Below are positions 32,960 through 41,233 of a stretch of DNA of 43,494 nt, in pieces. The notes below the pieces were generated by a model, which saw only the letters and a list, made by a program, of their open reading frames with translations, was not told the DNA's origin and searched no databases. Within the stretch, counting starts at the first letter, position 1. Each line of letters begins with the position of its first letter. The position numbers and the translations under genes were made by a program. Location: positions 1-43,494 of the forward strand of contig CAMLOU010000015.1 of NCBI GenBank assembly GCA_946481735.1, read 5' to 3'. Source of the DNA: an uncultured Cellvibrio sp. (GTDB lineage: Bacteria; Pseudomonadota; Gammaproteobacteria; Pseudomonadales; Cellvibrionaceae).

Positions 32960-32984
32960 GGTCAGTCTGGTTAGTAGACTGACC
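32960..32984. promoter_or_regulatory. Perfect 9-bp inverted repeat in the lipase-operon leader
   Basis: GGTCAGTCT (32960-32968) and AGACTGACC (32976-32984) are separated by 7 nt. It lies between the CRP-type site and the first gene. There is no strong T-run, so either a second regulator binds here or the RNA hairpin controls the leader. Confidence 0.5.
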
Positions 32985-33000
32985 GGGCATTCTTATTCCG

Positions 33001-33528
33001 ATGCATTTTCGGCGTGGTGGCAATGTGAGCAATTCACGTATTTTACATATTGTGGTGTTATCACTTTCTATGATGGCTAGTGGGGTGTTTGGCATGAGCT
33101 TAACGGACGCAGGCAAGGTATGTTTGTTTTCCGGTATTTCCGGTGTGATCACGTTGGATGGTGAGCCGGTCGCCAATGCGCGGGTTGTGCGCAAGGCAGA
33201 TCGGGATGGCGAAAAACAGGATGAAACCATCACCGACGAGCAGGGGCATTTTTCCCTCCCCCCGATGTTTGAACGAACCATCGCCAAATATCTACCCCAG
33301 GAATTTGCAGCCTCTCAGGACATCACCGTGTTTCATGGTGATCAATCCTATTCAATCTGGCGCGGCGTGAAACGCAAACCCGAAGAGAATACCGAGTCGC
33401 GCGGAAAGCCCCTGGTGGTCGCATGTGAATTACATGCTGAAGAGAAGATGATCAAAGTCAATAACTCGCCCATCATCAGTTTATGCACATGGGACGTCGA
33501 ACCAGACCCAATCGAAAAGGTATTTTGA
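33001..33528 (+). CDS. DUF6795-like exported protein with carboxypeptidase-regulatory-like fold
   Basis: A 175-residue protein, most likely exported. After a short N-terminal part, residues about 12-32 (RILHIVVLSLSMMASGVFG) look like a signal peptide, and the mature part begins with FSGISGVITLDGEPVANARVVR, the transthyretin-like or CarboxypepD_reg-type start, with DEQGHFSLPP further on. Family members of this kind often sit beside class 3 lipases. The start is uncertain: ATG at 33001 or GTG at 33025 (nearer to a GGTGG). It ends 1 bp before the lipase start, so the two are translationally coupled. A role as periplasmic partner or immunity protein is inference. Confidence 0.68.
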   Translation: MHFRRGGNVSNSRILHIVVLSLSMMASGVFGMSLTDAGKVCLFSGISGVITLDGEPVANARVVRKADRDGEKQDETITDEQGHFSLPPMFERTIAKYLPQEFAASQDITVFHGDQSYSIWRGVKRKPEENTESRGKPLVVACELHAEEKMIKVNNSPIISLCTWDVEPDPIEKVF

Positions 33529-33529
33529 C

Positions 33530-34708
33530 ATGGCCGAACTCACAGCTTTCCAGGCAGCAAGATTAGCGGATGATGTTTACTCTCTGACCCGACTTCCCAC
33601 CTTGAAAGATGCCGTCACTTATTTGAATGGAGAATACGGAGAGGTATTCAATTTTTCAGAGCAGAGTTTATTAAAAGCGAAAACAGGAGGTCCCTGGTTC
33701 ATCAAATGCCGCACGGCTTTTGGCTTCACATTACTAGGACAAGGTTCCTTAAAAGGCCATGCATTTTTTCTCTTTCGCGGAACCCAATATTTAGCGGACT
33801 GGCTTACCAATCTCAACATCAGCGTTTCCCGCTCGTCATCCGGACAACCGGTTCACGACGGCTTCAAAAGCGCTTTCTTCACCATGGAACCAAAACTTAA
33901 AGAGTTCATGGCGATTGTTGCTAAAAATAATATCTCTCACATTCATTGCATTGGTCACAGCCTCGGCGGTGCGCTGGCAACGCTTTGCGGTGACTGGATC
34001 AAGAGTGGCTATAAGATCAAGCCTTATATTTATACCTTTGGCAGCCCACGGGTTGGGCTATATGGTTTTGCGGACTTCTGTACAAGTAGCATTGGTGCTG
34101 AGCGCATATTCCGGGCCTACCACAAAACCGATATCGTTCCCTGTATTCCAATCTGGCCTTTTATTCATACACCAAACTCAGGCCAGGATTATTTCCTTCC
34201 ATCGCCCGGCATCGTGCCCATGGCTGAATACCATGGAATGAATCACTATATTGATTCTGTCAGAAACAAATCCTGGCCCACCCTCGCCGCACTGGAGTCA
34301 GAAAGAAAAAGTGATGACGGGATTGTTCGCTGGCTTAAATCCACATCTCCCATCGGATTGACTATTACGGCATTGGAGTGGTTAAACCAGGCGCTCGTGT
34401 ATGTATTAAAGAAATGCCTGAAGGGTGTTGCCTGGGCAATCTCGGGGGCTTTCGGCACCTCGTTTACCCTGATGGACCAACTGGCTTATGTGTTGAAGAA
34501 AGGCATCGATATTTCAGAAAATGTTTCTTCACTGGTACTGAACCTGATCAAGAAGATGATGGAAATCCTGGGGATGAAAAAGGTGCTCAAGGCGGCGGAG
34601 CTGACCCGGGAATTTATCCGCTCTATCTTCCTGAAACTGCAACAGAAGGTGAATGATTTTACCCAGGCCGCATTGAGCAAGGTGTTGGTGAAGGGGCGCG
34701 CTGTTTAG
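33530..34708 (+). CDS. Class 3 lipase-family protein with hydrophobic helical C-terminus
   Basis: A 392-residue protein with a Lipase_3 alpha/beta-hydrolase core (about 1-255). The triad is readable: Ser144 in GHSLGGA, Asp201 in KTDIVP, His239 in MNHYID, with the oxyanion-side FRGT at 82-85. Residues about 265-392 are a separate tail of amphipathic and hydrophobic helices (IGLTITALEWLNQALVYVL and VSSLVLNLIKKMMEIL), unlike normal secreted lipases. There is no signal peptide, as in type VI effectors such as Tle proteins. It lies between an exported DUF6795-like protein and two tiny membrane proteins, which suits an effector with immunity proteins; this is inference. Confidence 0.85.
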   Translation: MAELTAFQAARLADDVYSLTRLPTLKDAVTYLNGEYGEVFNFSEQSLLKAKTGGPWFIKCRTAFGFTLLGQGSLKGHAFFLFRGTQYLADWLTNLNISVSRSSSGQPVHDGFKSAFFTMEPKLKEFMAIVAKNNISHIHCIGHSLGGALATLCGDWIKSGYKIKPYIYTFGSPRVGLYGFADFCTSSIGAERIFRAYHKTDIVPCIPIWPFIHTPNSGQDYFLPSPGIVPMAEYHGMNHYIDSVRNKSWPTLAALESERKSDDGIVRWLKSTSPIGLTITALEWLNQALVYVLKKCLKGVAWAISGAFGTSFTLMDQLAYVLKKGIDISENVSSLVLNLIKKMMEILGMKKVLKAAELTREFIRSIFLKLQQKVNDFTQAALSKVLVKGRAV

Positions 34709-34715
34709 CATCCCG

Positions 34716-34949
34716 ATGACGCCTGCCAATTTATTTTATTACAGCCTGCTGGTGTTTATCGGCATCTTCAGTGCAATGCTATTATGCTTTGCCGGCACCA
34801 AAGCATCGCAGAAACGACTGAATAGCCCACACCATTCGCTGGAGATAAAATCATCGCCCGTGTTTTATTTTATGCGCGGTGCCAGTTTTATCGCGGCGTT
34901 CAGCATTATCGGTATGGGTGCCAGCGGCATTTGGTATGCGGTCAGATAG
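34716..34949 (+). CDS. Small two-helix membrane protein, first of a pair
   Basis: A 77-residue protein with two hydrophobic segments (about 8-27 and 52-73, FIAAFSIIGMGASGIWYAV) joined by a basic, short loop (GTKASQKRLN). It begins 7 bp after the lipase stop. No family is recognised. The next ORF is in the same reading frame, separated only by a TAG stop and a few codons, so the pair could be one split protein of four helices. It could be the immunity protein for the lipase, as small membrane proteins often are; this is inference. Confidence 0.62.
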   Translation: MTPANLFYYSLLVFIGIFSAMLLCFAGTKASQKRLNSPHHSLEIKSSPVFYFMRGASFIAAFSIIGMGASGIWYAVR

Positions 34950-34958
34950 ATTGCACCG

Positions 34959-35231
34959 TTGTTTACGTTTCATTTCACGCCCGGCAGACTCGCCATAGTG
35001 AGTATTGTGATCGGCGTATTTCCACTGGCTGTGGGGTTGCTGGCGTCACTCATTGCCAGGCTGCTCGGTTGTCAGCTCAACGAGGGTGGTGTCAGCGAAT
35101 GTAAAGTGTGGGGTCGCGATATCGGTCCACTGCTGTATGCGATGTTTGTGTTTACCTGGATGACCATGTTCACTATGGGGTTTGCGGTGTTTGGTATCAT
35201 CGGCAGTGTGATCTGGGCATTTATGCAATAA
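34959..35231 (+). CDS. Small two-helix membrane protein, second of a pair
   Basis: A 90-residue protein starting at TTG 34959. Two hydrophobic segments (about 13-35 and 59-85) flank a conserved-looking loop, GCQLNEGGVSECKVWGRDIG. This loop type, with a pair of cysteines and a DIG motif, is one I recall from unnamed small inner membrane proteins in many bacteria. There is no clear ribosome binding site, so translation may depend on coupling with the upstream ORF in the same frame. Confidence 0.6.
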   Translation: MFTFHFTPGRLAIVSIVIGVFPLAVGLLASLIARLLGCQLNEGGVSECKVWGRDIGPLLYAMFVFTWMTMFTMGFAVFGIIGSVIWAFMQ

Positions 35232-35267
35232 ACGCCCAGCCTCCTGCCGCAATCCCGTTTGGTGTTT

Positions 35268-37304
35268 TTAGAACCGATACGCCACATCAATACCCGCACT
35301 AAAATGTCGTCCCGGTGCGGGTTCAAATGCGCGGCCATTGTTTTGGTTAACAATCACCGAACCAACATATTTTTCGTCGGTAAGATTGGCCAGTTTCATC
35401 CAGCCCCCCAGCGCCCAATTTCCCCATGGCAATTGACTACTGAGTGCAATATCCGCCGTCGTCGACGCCGGCGCAAAGGTCTCGTTTGCATCGCTGGTGG
35501 CGACGCGCGCGCGGTGTTGCGCAGCCAGGGATAAAGTCAGCCGTTCATCCATCAAGGGTTGCCAGCGCAACTGCGCATAATGATTTTCCCGCGCAACCCC
35601 CGGCAGGTTATTACCTTGAAATTCACCTGCGCTGTATTCAGCATCAAGATAATTAACACTCAAGCGCAATGACCAGCTATCGGCCAGGGAAATATCACCA
35701 GACAATTCAATGCCCTGTCTTTCTGTTTCGGCCGCATTGCGGTAAGTGGTCCGGCCGTTGAGCGATTGATCAACCACAATTTCATTGTTGCTATCGATAG
35801 TGAACACCGTGAGATCCATTGCAACACTGTCGCCCTGGCGATATTTAACACCCACCTCTTGCTGGCGATTGTCCGCTGCATCCAGCGCGGTATTAAGGCC
35901 AGTGGTGTCATTGCGATACGCCGCTTCGGTGAGCGTCGGTGTTTCAAAACCACGCCCGGCACTGGCAAACAACGTCCACTGTTCGTCGAGCAGAAAATTC
36001 ACGCCGAATGCAGAAGACCATTCAGCAAAACTTTTTTTGCCGCTGTCATCCGGGTTGCCAGTCACGACAAAATAATCATCCACATCAAACTGCACATCGC
36101 TGTGACGCACACCGCCAAATACTTGCCAACGGGTGGCCGGTTGCCATTGCAACAGGCTGTAGATATCGCGGCTTGTTGCTTCACCCAATTCGTCGCGGCG
36201 CAGATCGCCGGCGACACCGAATTGATTGATATAACCCCGGCGCCGATCCTCCATGTGTGAAATTTCTGCACCCAGCGTCACGGTCGCGGGCTGCGCCAGA
36301 AGAGTAAAGTCATGGCTGTAATTACCGTTAGCGCCGCTGAAATCACGCTGCAAATCAACCACGCCGCCGGCGCTGGTAATGGCGTCGCCGGAAAATCCCA
36401 AATATTGAACAATCTCCCGTTCGCCCTGCCATAACACGGTTTGCCAGCGCCCTGCGCCACGTTGCTGACGTAACGTCAGGGATGCCTGCTGATGAGTGAT
36501 TTCCTTGCGCGTATTAAACAATTCCGCCATCGGATTAGATTGGTGCGGGTCTTCGCGCCATTGCGTTTCTGTGACGCCTAGTGGATCTTGCAACAAGGGG
36601 TCGCGGCTGGTATCCAGGCGCATTACCGCTTCCACACCGGCGTCGCTGGTGTAGTACACCTGAGCACCGGCATGGCGCCGTTCAGCGCTGGCATGGGGGC
36701 GATTACCATCTGTTTCCAGGTGAGCGGCTTGTACCCGCGCGCCCCATTTACCGTCGCGCCATTGGCCGATGACAGATTGGCGCGTCAAATTATCTTCTCC
36801 CGCTGACAGTCGAGCGCCAATCTGCGAGGTTTCCGGTGCGCGAGTTTGCAATCCAATAACACCGCCGGCCCCGTTGCCATAAAGCCCGGCCACGGGGCCG
36901 CGCAACACCTCGACCGAGGTAATTTCATCAAGCAATACACTGGATAGCTGCCCTTGCCCGTCGGGTGTCGAGAGCGGAACGCCATCCACCGATAAGTCAA
37001 TGCCGCGCACACCGAAAGCTGAGCGCGCGCCAAAGCCGCGCAAGGTGACGCGGGTGTCCTGCGCGTAGTTGGAGCGGCTGTCCGCTTGTACGCCCGGTAG
37101 CCCCTGCAATATCTCTGCGCTATCAATACGCAAACCGGGCAATTGATCGACAGTCTCTATTTCAACGGTGCTGGAGGCCAGAGGCATGGACGGAGAGCCG
37201 GTCACTACCAGTGTTTCGAGGGTGCTGGCGGCCCCGGCCCCGGCATTCACTGATGTGACAAATAACAAACCCGGCCATAAGGAAGCGGCATTTTTGAAGC
37301 GCAT
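35268..37304 (-). CDS. TonB-dependent receptor, PqqU/YncD-like
   Basis: A 678-residue outer membrane receptor. After a signal peptide (SVNAGAGAAS) comes a TonB-box region (TLETLVVTGSP), a plug domain with RVTLRGFGARSAFGVRG and the VDGVPLSTPDGQGQ motif, then a 22-strand barrel ending in AYRF with a terminal phenylalanine. The DGQGQ region matches the E. coli PqqU (YncD) type, which takes up pyrroloquinoline quinone. The substrate here is unproven. Start 37304 is chosen because GGGAG lies five bases upstream. It is divergent from the Hpt-REC protein; no transport genes are beside it. Confidence 0.9.
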   Translation of the reverse strand: MRFKNAASLWPGLLFVTSVNAGAGAASTLETLVVTGSPSMPLASSTVEIETVDQLPGLRIDSAEILQGLPGVQADSRSNYAQDTRVTLRGFGARSAFGVRGIDLSVDGVPLSTPDGQGQLSSVLLDEITSVEVLRGPVAGLYGNGAGGVIGLQTRAPETSQIGARLSAGEDNLTRQSVIGQWRDGKWGARVQAAHLETDGNRPHASAERRHAGAQVYYTSDAGVEAVMRLDTSRDPLLQDPLGVTETQWREDPHQSNPMAELFNTRKEITHQQASLTLRQQRGAGRWQTVLWQGEREIVQYLGFSGDAITSAGGVVDLQRDFSGANGNYSHDFTLLAQPATVTLGAEISHMEDRRRGYINQFGVAGDLRRDELGEATSRDIYSLLQWQPATRWQVFGGVRHSDVQFDVDDYFVVTGNPDDSGKKSFAEWSSAFGVNFLLDEQWTLFASAGRGFETPTLTEAAYRNDTTGLNTALDAADNRQQEVGVKYRQGDSVAMDLTVFTIDSNNEIVVDQSLNGRTTYRNAAETERQGIELSGDISLADSWSLRLSVNYLDAEYSAGEFQGNNLPGVARENHYAQLRWQPLMDERLTLSLAAQHRARVATSDANETFAPASTTADIALSSQLPWGNWALGGWMKLANLTDEKYVGSVIVNQNNGRAFEPAPGRHFSAGIDVAYRF

Positions 37305-37551
37305 AATTCTCCCTAAATATAAATTGACATAAAACATCAGGTCGACGATGTGAAATAACAGGTGAGCTATTAAGAACATCTGGATCACCAAATAGTCTCA
37401 TAAGGAGATAAAATTTGGCGCTGATGTTTGCAAACTTTTACGCGATGAAATTATTTTTTGTCTTACGTGCCTCAATCTCTGATGGCATGTTATAAGTGCC
37501 CGGCAGGCTTACGGTCGCCTTTACTTTCACACACGACACGAGATCAATTCC

Positions 37552-40038
37552 ATGCCTGATACGTTTGCTAAAGAATTCCAGCTGTTGCGCAGCAAATACA
37601 TCACCAACCTCGCTGAACGCGCCAACCAGATCAGCGAACTCTGGAGCATGTTGCGTTACCTCAAGTGGAGTGACCAGGGAATTCGCACGCTACAGCATCT
37701 GGCACACCAGTTGGCAGGCTCCGGAGATACTTTTGGTTTTCCCGCCATCAGTCAGGCAGCGAAACAACTCGAAACCTATTTAATTGAACACCAAAATCCT
37801 GCGCAACTTATCGGTGGCATGGAACGCAAGATTATTGATGAACACATCAATCAGTTAACCCATCTCCTGCGCGATGCGGGCCATGCATCACCGGAAACGG
37901 CCGCACAAACAGCCACCACAGCTGAACCGGTAAAACAGGGCCACGATAAAAAAATCTTCATCGTGGATGATGACACCGCGCTCTCTGCACTGCTTGCGGT
38001 TTATTTGCGTAATGCGGGTTTCATCGTAACCACCTTCGAATCACCTGCGACCTGTATTCAGCAGTTGGATCAAGGTCAGGGATTACCGGACGCCATTTTA
38101 ATGGATCTGCTTTTTCCAGCCGAAGGTCGTTTCGCCAATCCGATCCCGGGCATCACTGCCCTGCAGGAAATTCACCAGCGGGTGGGTGAAGGAATTCCGG
38201 TCATCCTGATTTCTTCTCGCAGCGATCTTAATGCGCGCTTGCAGGCGTTGCGCGCGGGCGGTGCAGGCTATCTGACCAAACCGCTGGATTTTCCGGCGCT
38301 GGTCAAAACACTCCTGGCGGCCATTGAGCAACACGAGCCAATGCACCGCGTCATGATTGTGGACGACGACCCGGCCGTGGCCGAATTTCACGCCGGTATC
38401 CTGCGCAATCAGGGAATGGAAGTAATGTGCATCAACCAGGCGATGCAAACGTTTCAACGCGCCGCGCAATTTAAACCGGCGTTAATGATTCTGGATATGC
38501 ACATGCCCGATATCGATGGCGTAGAGCTGGCGACCCTGTTGCGCCAGGAACCCCTGTTTACACTTTTGCCTATTATTTTCCTGACCGCTGATCATTCAGA
38601 AAAATTGCATCAACGGATACAGGCGATGGGAGTAAATGCGTTACTGACCAAACCTGTCGAGCCAGCGATGCTGGTACAGGAATGTCAAGCCGCCTTGCAT
38701 AATACCCAGCTGCTCAAAAGCCGGATTGAACACGTGATTCGTAAACGTGACGATCATCAGGTGACCCGCCATTTTTTATTCGCGGCGATTGAAAATGAAT
38801 TGCAACGTGTTTCTGTATCTGCGCAACCTGCAGCGGTTTATTACATCACTGTGGACCAATTGGACAAGCTGGATAAAACCTACGGTTATTCGGGCATGGC
38901 CGAACTGCACGACGCCTTTTGCCAGCGACTGGCCACCACCATCGGCAGCCAGGAACAATGGGGTGCCATTGCTAACCTGACCGCCTGCGTATTGGTTTCG
39001 GCGCGGACACCAGAGCATCATCAACAACGGGCCAAACACATTGTCCAGCGTCTTACGGCGGACCCGTATCTCGTGCAAGGCGAGGAGCGCCAGTTACACG
39101 TCAGGATTGGTATGGCCTATCTGAATTCACCGGACCTCAGTGTGAACGATGTCATTTATCACGCGGAGATGGCCCAAGAGTCTGCACAGCAAGCCAGCGC
39201 CGGGGCTATCATGCAGACGCCTGCCGAATCGGGGGACAAGGTACATGCGCCGCTTGCCGTCACCGTCATCAATGAACCGCTACTAGAGATTACGGATAAT
39301 TTGCCAAGGGAAAAATTGGCCTTGTCCTATCAACCCGTGGTGAATCTCACCAACAATGACATCAATCATTACGATGTGCTGGTGCGTTGGCGGCGGGAGG
39401 ACGGTGAGTTGATCTCTGCAGCGAAATTTCTACACCGTATCGAAAATCCAAAATTACTGGTTGAACTGGATCGCTGGATTTTACAAAGTGCTGTCAATGC
39501 CATGATGGCCGATAGCAGCACGCGCGAAAGCGCTACATTATTTTTGCATCTTTCGACGCACACACTGCAGCAGACATTATTTTTCTCCTTCGCCACAAAC
39601 CTGATGCGCAACACGCGCTTGCGCGGCAACCGGCGCATTGTTTTTATCCTTGAGGAGTCCTGGGTTAATGCTGAGCTATCAACGACGCGGACCCTTGTCA
39701 AGGCGTTGCGGGATGCCCAATGCGGGGTGTGTCTGTCGCGTGCGGGCGAAACGCCTAATACACTGCATGTGCTGGACGACATCCTGTTTGATTACATTCG
39801 TCTTTCTCCACTGGTGACCGGGCCGCTGGCGGAGCATCAGGAAAATATTGCACAAATAGTCGCCGTAGCGCAGGCGCAAGGTACACACGTCATCGCCACA
39901 CAAGTTGAAGATGCCCGCCACCTGGCCGCACTGTGGCAACTGGGGGTAACCCTGTTCCAGGGATTTTTTATCCAGCCGCCGGGCAATGTGTTTTATAAAA
40001 AGGTTGACCTGGCCTACACCAAGGTTCATGAGATTTAG
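37552..40038 (+). CDS. Hpt-REC-REC-GGDEF(degenerate)-EAL(degenerate) signalling protein
   Basis: An 828-residue cytoplasmic protein of five modules. An Hpt domain (about 10-110) has His52 in AHQLAGSGDTFG; two receiver domains follow (about 133-260, Asp185 in LMDLLFP; about 264-385, Asp315 in ILDMHMPD). Residues about 405-525 form a GGDEF-like domain without the GGDEF motif (AIANLTACV at that place), and about 580-815 an EAL-like domain in which the EAL position reads DVL and the later AEGVE position reads ATQVED. Both catalytic sites are therefore lost, and it probably binds cyclic-di-GMP or relays phosphate rather than making or degrading the nucleotide. The RBS and promoter lie in the 247-bp divergent region from the TonB receptor gene. 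Confidence 0.9.
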   Translation: MPDTFAKEFQLLRSKYITNLAERANQISELWSMLRYLKWSDQGIRTLQHLAHQLAGSGDTFGFPAISQAAKQLETYLIEHQNPAQLIGGMERKIIDEHINQLTHLLRDAGHASPETAAQTATTAEPVKQGHDKKIFIVDDDTALSALLAVYLRNAGFIVTTFESPATCIQQLDQGQGLPDAILMDLLFPAEGRFANPIPGITALQEIHQRVGEGIPVILISSRSDLNARLQALRAGGAGYLTKPLDFPALVKTLLAAIEQHEPMHRVMIVDDDPAVAEFHAGILRNQGMEVMCINQAMQTFQRAAQFKPALMILDMHMPDIDGVELATLLRQEPLFTLLPIIFLTADHSEKLHQRIQAMGVNALLTKPVEPAMLVQECQAALHNTQLLKSRIEHVIRKRDDHQVTRHFLFAAIENELQRVSVSAQPAAVYYITVDQLDKLDKTYGYSGMAELHDAFCQRLATTIGSQEQWGAIANLTACVLVSARTPEHHQQRAKHIVQRLTADPYLVQGEERQLHVRIGMAYLNSPDLSVNDVIYHAEMAQESAQQASAGAIMQTPAESGDKVHAPLAVTVINEPLLEITDNLPREKLALSYQPVVNLTNNDINHYDVLVRWRREDGELISAAKFLHRIENPKLLVELDRWILQSAVNAMMADSSTRESATLFLHLSTHTLQQTLFFSFATNLMRNTRLRGNRRIVFILEESWVNAELSTTRTLVKALRDAQCGVCLSRAGETPNTLHVLDDILFDYIRLSPLVTGPLAEHQENIAQIVAVAQAQGTHVIATQVEDARHLAALWQLGVTLFQGFFIQPPGNVFYKKVDLAYTKVHEI

Positions 40039-40063
40039 CGAACCTGCCTGTGATTTTTTATCT

Positions 40064-40924
40064 TCACAGCTCATCGCGCACGCGCAGGAAACTGGCAAAG
40101 CGCGGCAATTGGGTGCTGGTCTTGCCGAAGTATTTGTAGGTAATCGTGCTACCGATCGGCGGCGGATCAGCGCGTTGCGCATCACTGAAACCGGTGCCGA
40201 TCTTGAAGCGCCGCTGATCCGGCATCTCCACCAGCAAGGCGCCCATCATCCCCTGGTACTTTCCTTTGCCCGGCAGATGCGCGATGACCACAGCCTCTGC
40301 ATCCTCGTAGGTTTTTAGCTTCAATAAATCGTCTGAGCGGGCAGCGCGATAGAGCGAGGTGCCGCGATGCAGCATCAGGCCCTCACCACCCCGGGCGACG
40401 ACCTGTTCCAGGTCATTCATCAATGCCTGCTCGTTACCCACCTTGTACTGCTTGACCAATTGCAGGTGGCCGATTCCCTGCTCTGTGATCAGTTGTGTCA
40501 GCCGAGCAAGGCGCTCATCAAAGGTCAAATCAGGTACCGGCATATCGAACACCATATAACGGACCTTGCGCCACTGGGCATCATCCGGCGTTTGCTGGCG
40601 AACGGTACCGGACAGCTCATCGAAAGTACCCCGCCCCATCCACAGCTCGCCATCCAGGGGGGTGTCCGGAAAGCCTGCCGTAAACCAGGCCGGCGCCGCA
40701 AAACGGTTGCCCTGGCGGGAGATAAGCTGGCGCCCATCCCAATAAGCGCGGACGCCGTCCAGTTTTTCGCTGACCCACCACTGTGCAAGATCCTCTTGAT
40801 CGGAATACACCTTGGCCAGTAACAATCCCGGCGCATCGGCCAACACCGGCGGCATGAATAAAAGTAACAGCAGGTAAACGCTATAGATAAGGCGGGAATA
40901 AATGGGAAAAATGACTGATGACAT
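40064..40924 (-). CDS. Periplasmic ATP-dependent DNA ligase (LigE-type)
   Basis: A 286-residue minimal ATP-dependent DNA ligase with an N-terminal signal peptide (about 1-29, cleavage after VLA). The adenylation motif is EKLDGVR with Lys54, followed by DGELW (motif III), VARGGEGLMLH (motif IV) and LLKLK (motif V). The C-terminal OB-fold part ends in RVRDEL. Family members are exported and are thought to seal DNA in the periplasm during uptake. No competence genes are adjacent. The start ATG at 40924 follows AAGGAAG about 10 bases upstream. It is a single-gene unit, convergent with the Hpt-REC gene. Confidence 0.92.
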   Translation of the reverse strand: MSSVIFPIYSRLIYSVYLLLLLFMPPVLADAPGLLLAKVYSDQEDLAQWWVSEKLDGVRAYWDGRQLISRQGNRFAAPAWFTAGFPDTPLDGELWMGRGTFDELSGTVRQQTPDDAQWRKVRYMVFDMPVPDLTFDERLARLTQLITEQGIGHLQLVKQYKVGNEQALMNDLEQVVARGGEGLMLHRGTSLYRAARSDDLLKLKTYEDAEAVVIAHLPGKGKYQGMMGALLVEMPDQRRFKIGTGFSDAQRADPPPIGSTITYKYFGKTSTQLPRFASFLRVRDEL

Positions 40925-40970
40925 GGGTAAGCTTCCTTGACAAGTATGGGCTGATCAAACGGCCCGGAAT

Positions 40971-41010
40971 CCTTTGTATTAAATAGCCTTGTATTAAATA
41001 GTGAATACAA
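40971..41010. repeat. Tandem repeat and overlapping palindrome upstream of the ligase
   Basis: The unit CCTTGTATTAAATAG occurs at 40987-41001 and, with one extra T, at 40971-40986. The second copy overlaps a palindrome, TTGTATT (40989-40995) with AATACAA (41004-41010). It lies about 50-85 bp upstream of the ligase start and could be an operator. The 41011-41093 stretch between this and the argD promoter shows nothing I recognise. Confidence 0.6.
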
Positions 41011-41093
41011 CGGGTCGGCAGTCTAAAAGCCCGTCCATGAAATGTCACCCCTGGATTGCTGCGCAAAGCCGTCCCGGATGCCGCGGCAGTGAT

Positions 41094-41120
41094 TTGCCAA
41101 GCTGGCCATTTGCTTATACT
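41094..41120 (+). promoter_or_regulatory. Predicted promoter of argD
   Basis: TTGCCA (41094-41099) and TATACT (41115-41120) are separated by 15 bp; the spacer is short, and a one-base shift of the -35 gives 16. The transcription start would be near 41127, and so would place both leader hairpins inside the transcript. Confidence 0.5.
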
Positions 41121-41142
41121 ATTGCCGCCTTAGTCTTTCCCG

Positions 41143-41173
41143 CAGGCAGCCCAGATGCTGCCTGTTTTGTTTT
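41143..41173 (+). terminator. Leader terminator-like hairpin 1 of argD
   Basis: CAGGCAGC (41143-41150) pairs with GCTGCCTG (41157-41164) around a 6-nt loop and is followed by TTTTGTTTT. It lies about 16 nt after the predicted transcription start and 100 nt before argD, with no plus-strand gene before it, which suggests attenuation or a short RNA. Confidence 0.7.
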
Positions 41174-41206
41174 AGACTCTCTGGTTTATATCCCATTTCG
41201 CCTGAC

Positions 41207-41233
41207 AAAAGCCTGTTCCTGCAACGGGCTTTT
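41207..41233 (+). terminator. Leader terminator-like hairpin 2 of argD
   Basis: AAAAGCCTGTT (41207-41217) pairs with AACGGGCTTTT (41223-41233) with one T-G wobble and a 5-nt loop. A U-rich stretch (GGCGGTTTTGTTTTTGG) follows. Its GCCTG can alternatively pair with CAGGC of hairpin 1 (41143-41147), so the two could be mutually exclusive. Confidence 0.6.

Noticed and set aside
38098..38469. 123-residue minus-strand ORF inside the Hpt-REC gene
   Set aside because: It is antisense to a well-defined receiver-domain region; no motif or ribosome binding site was found.
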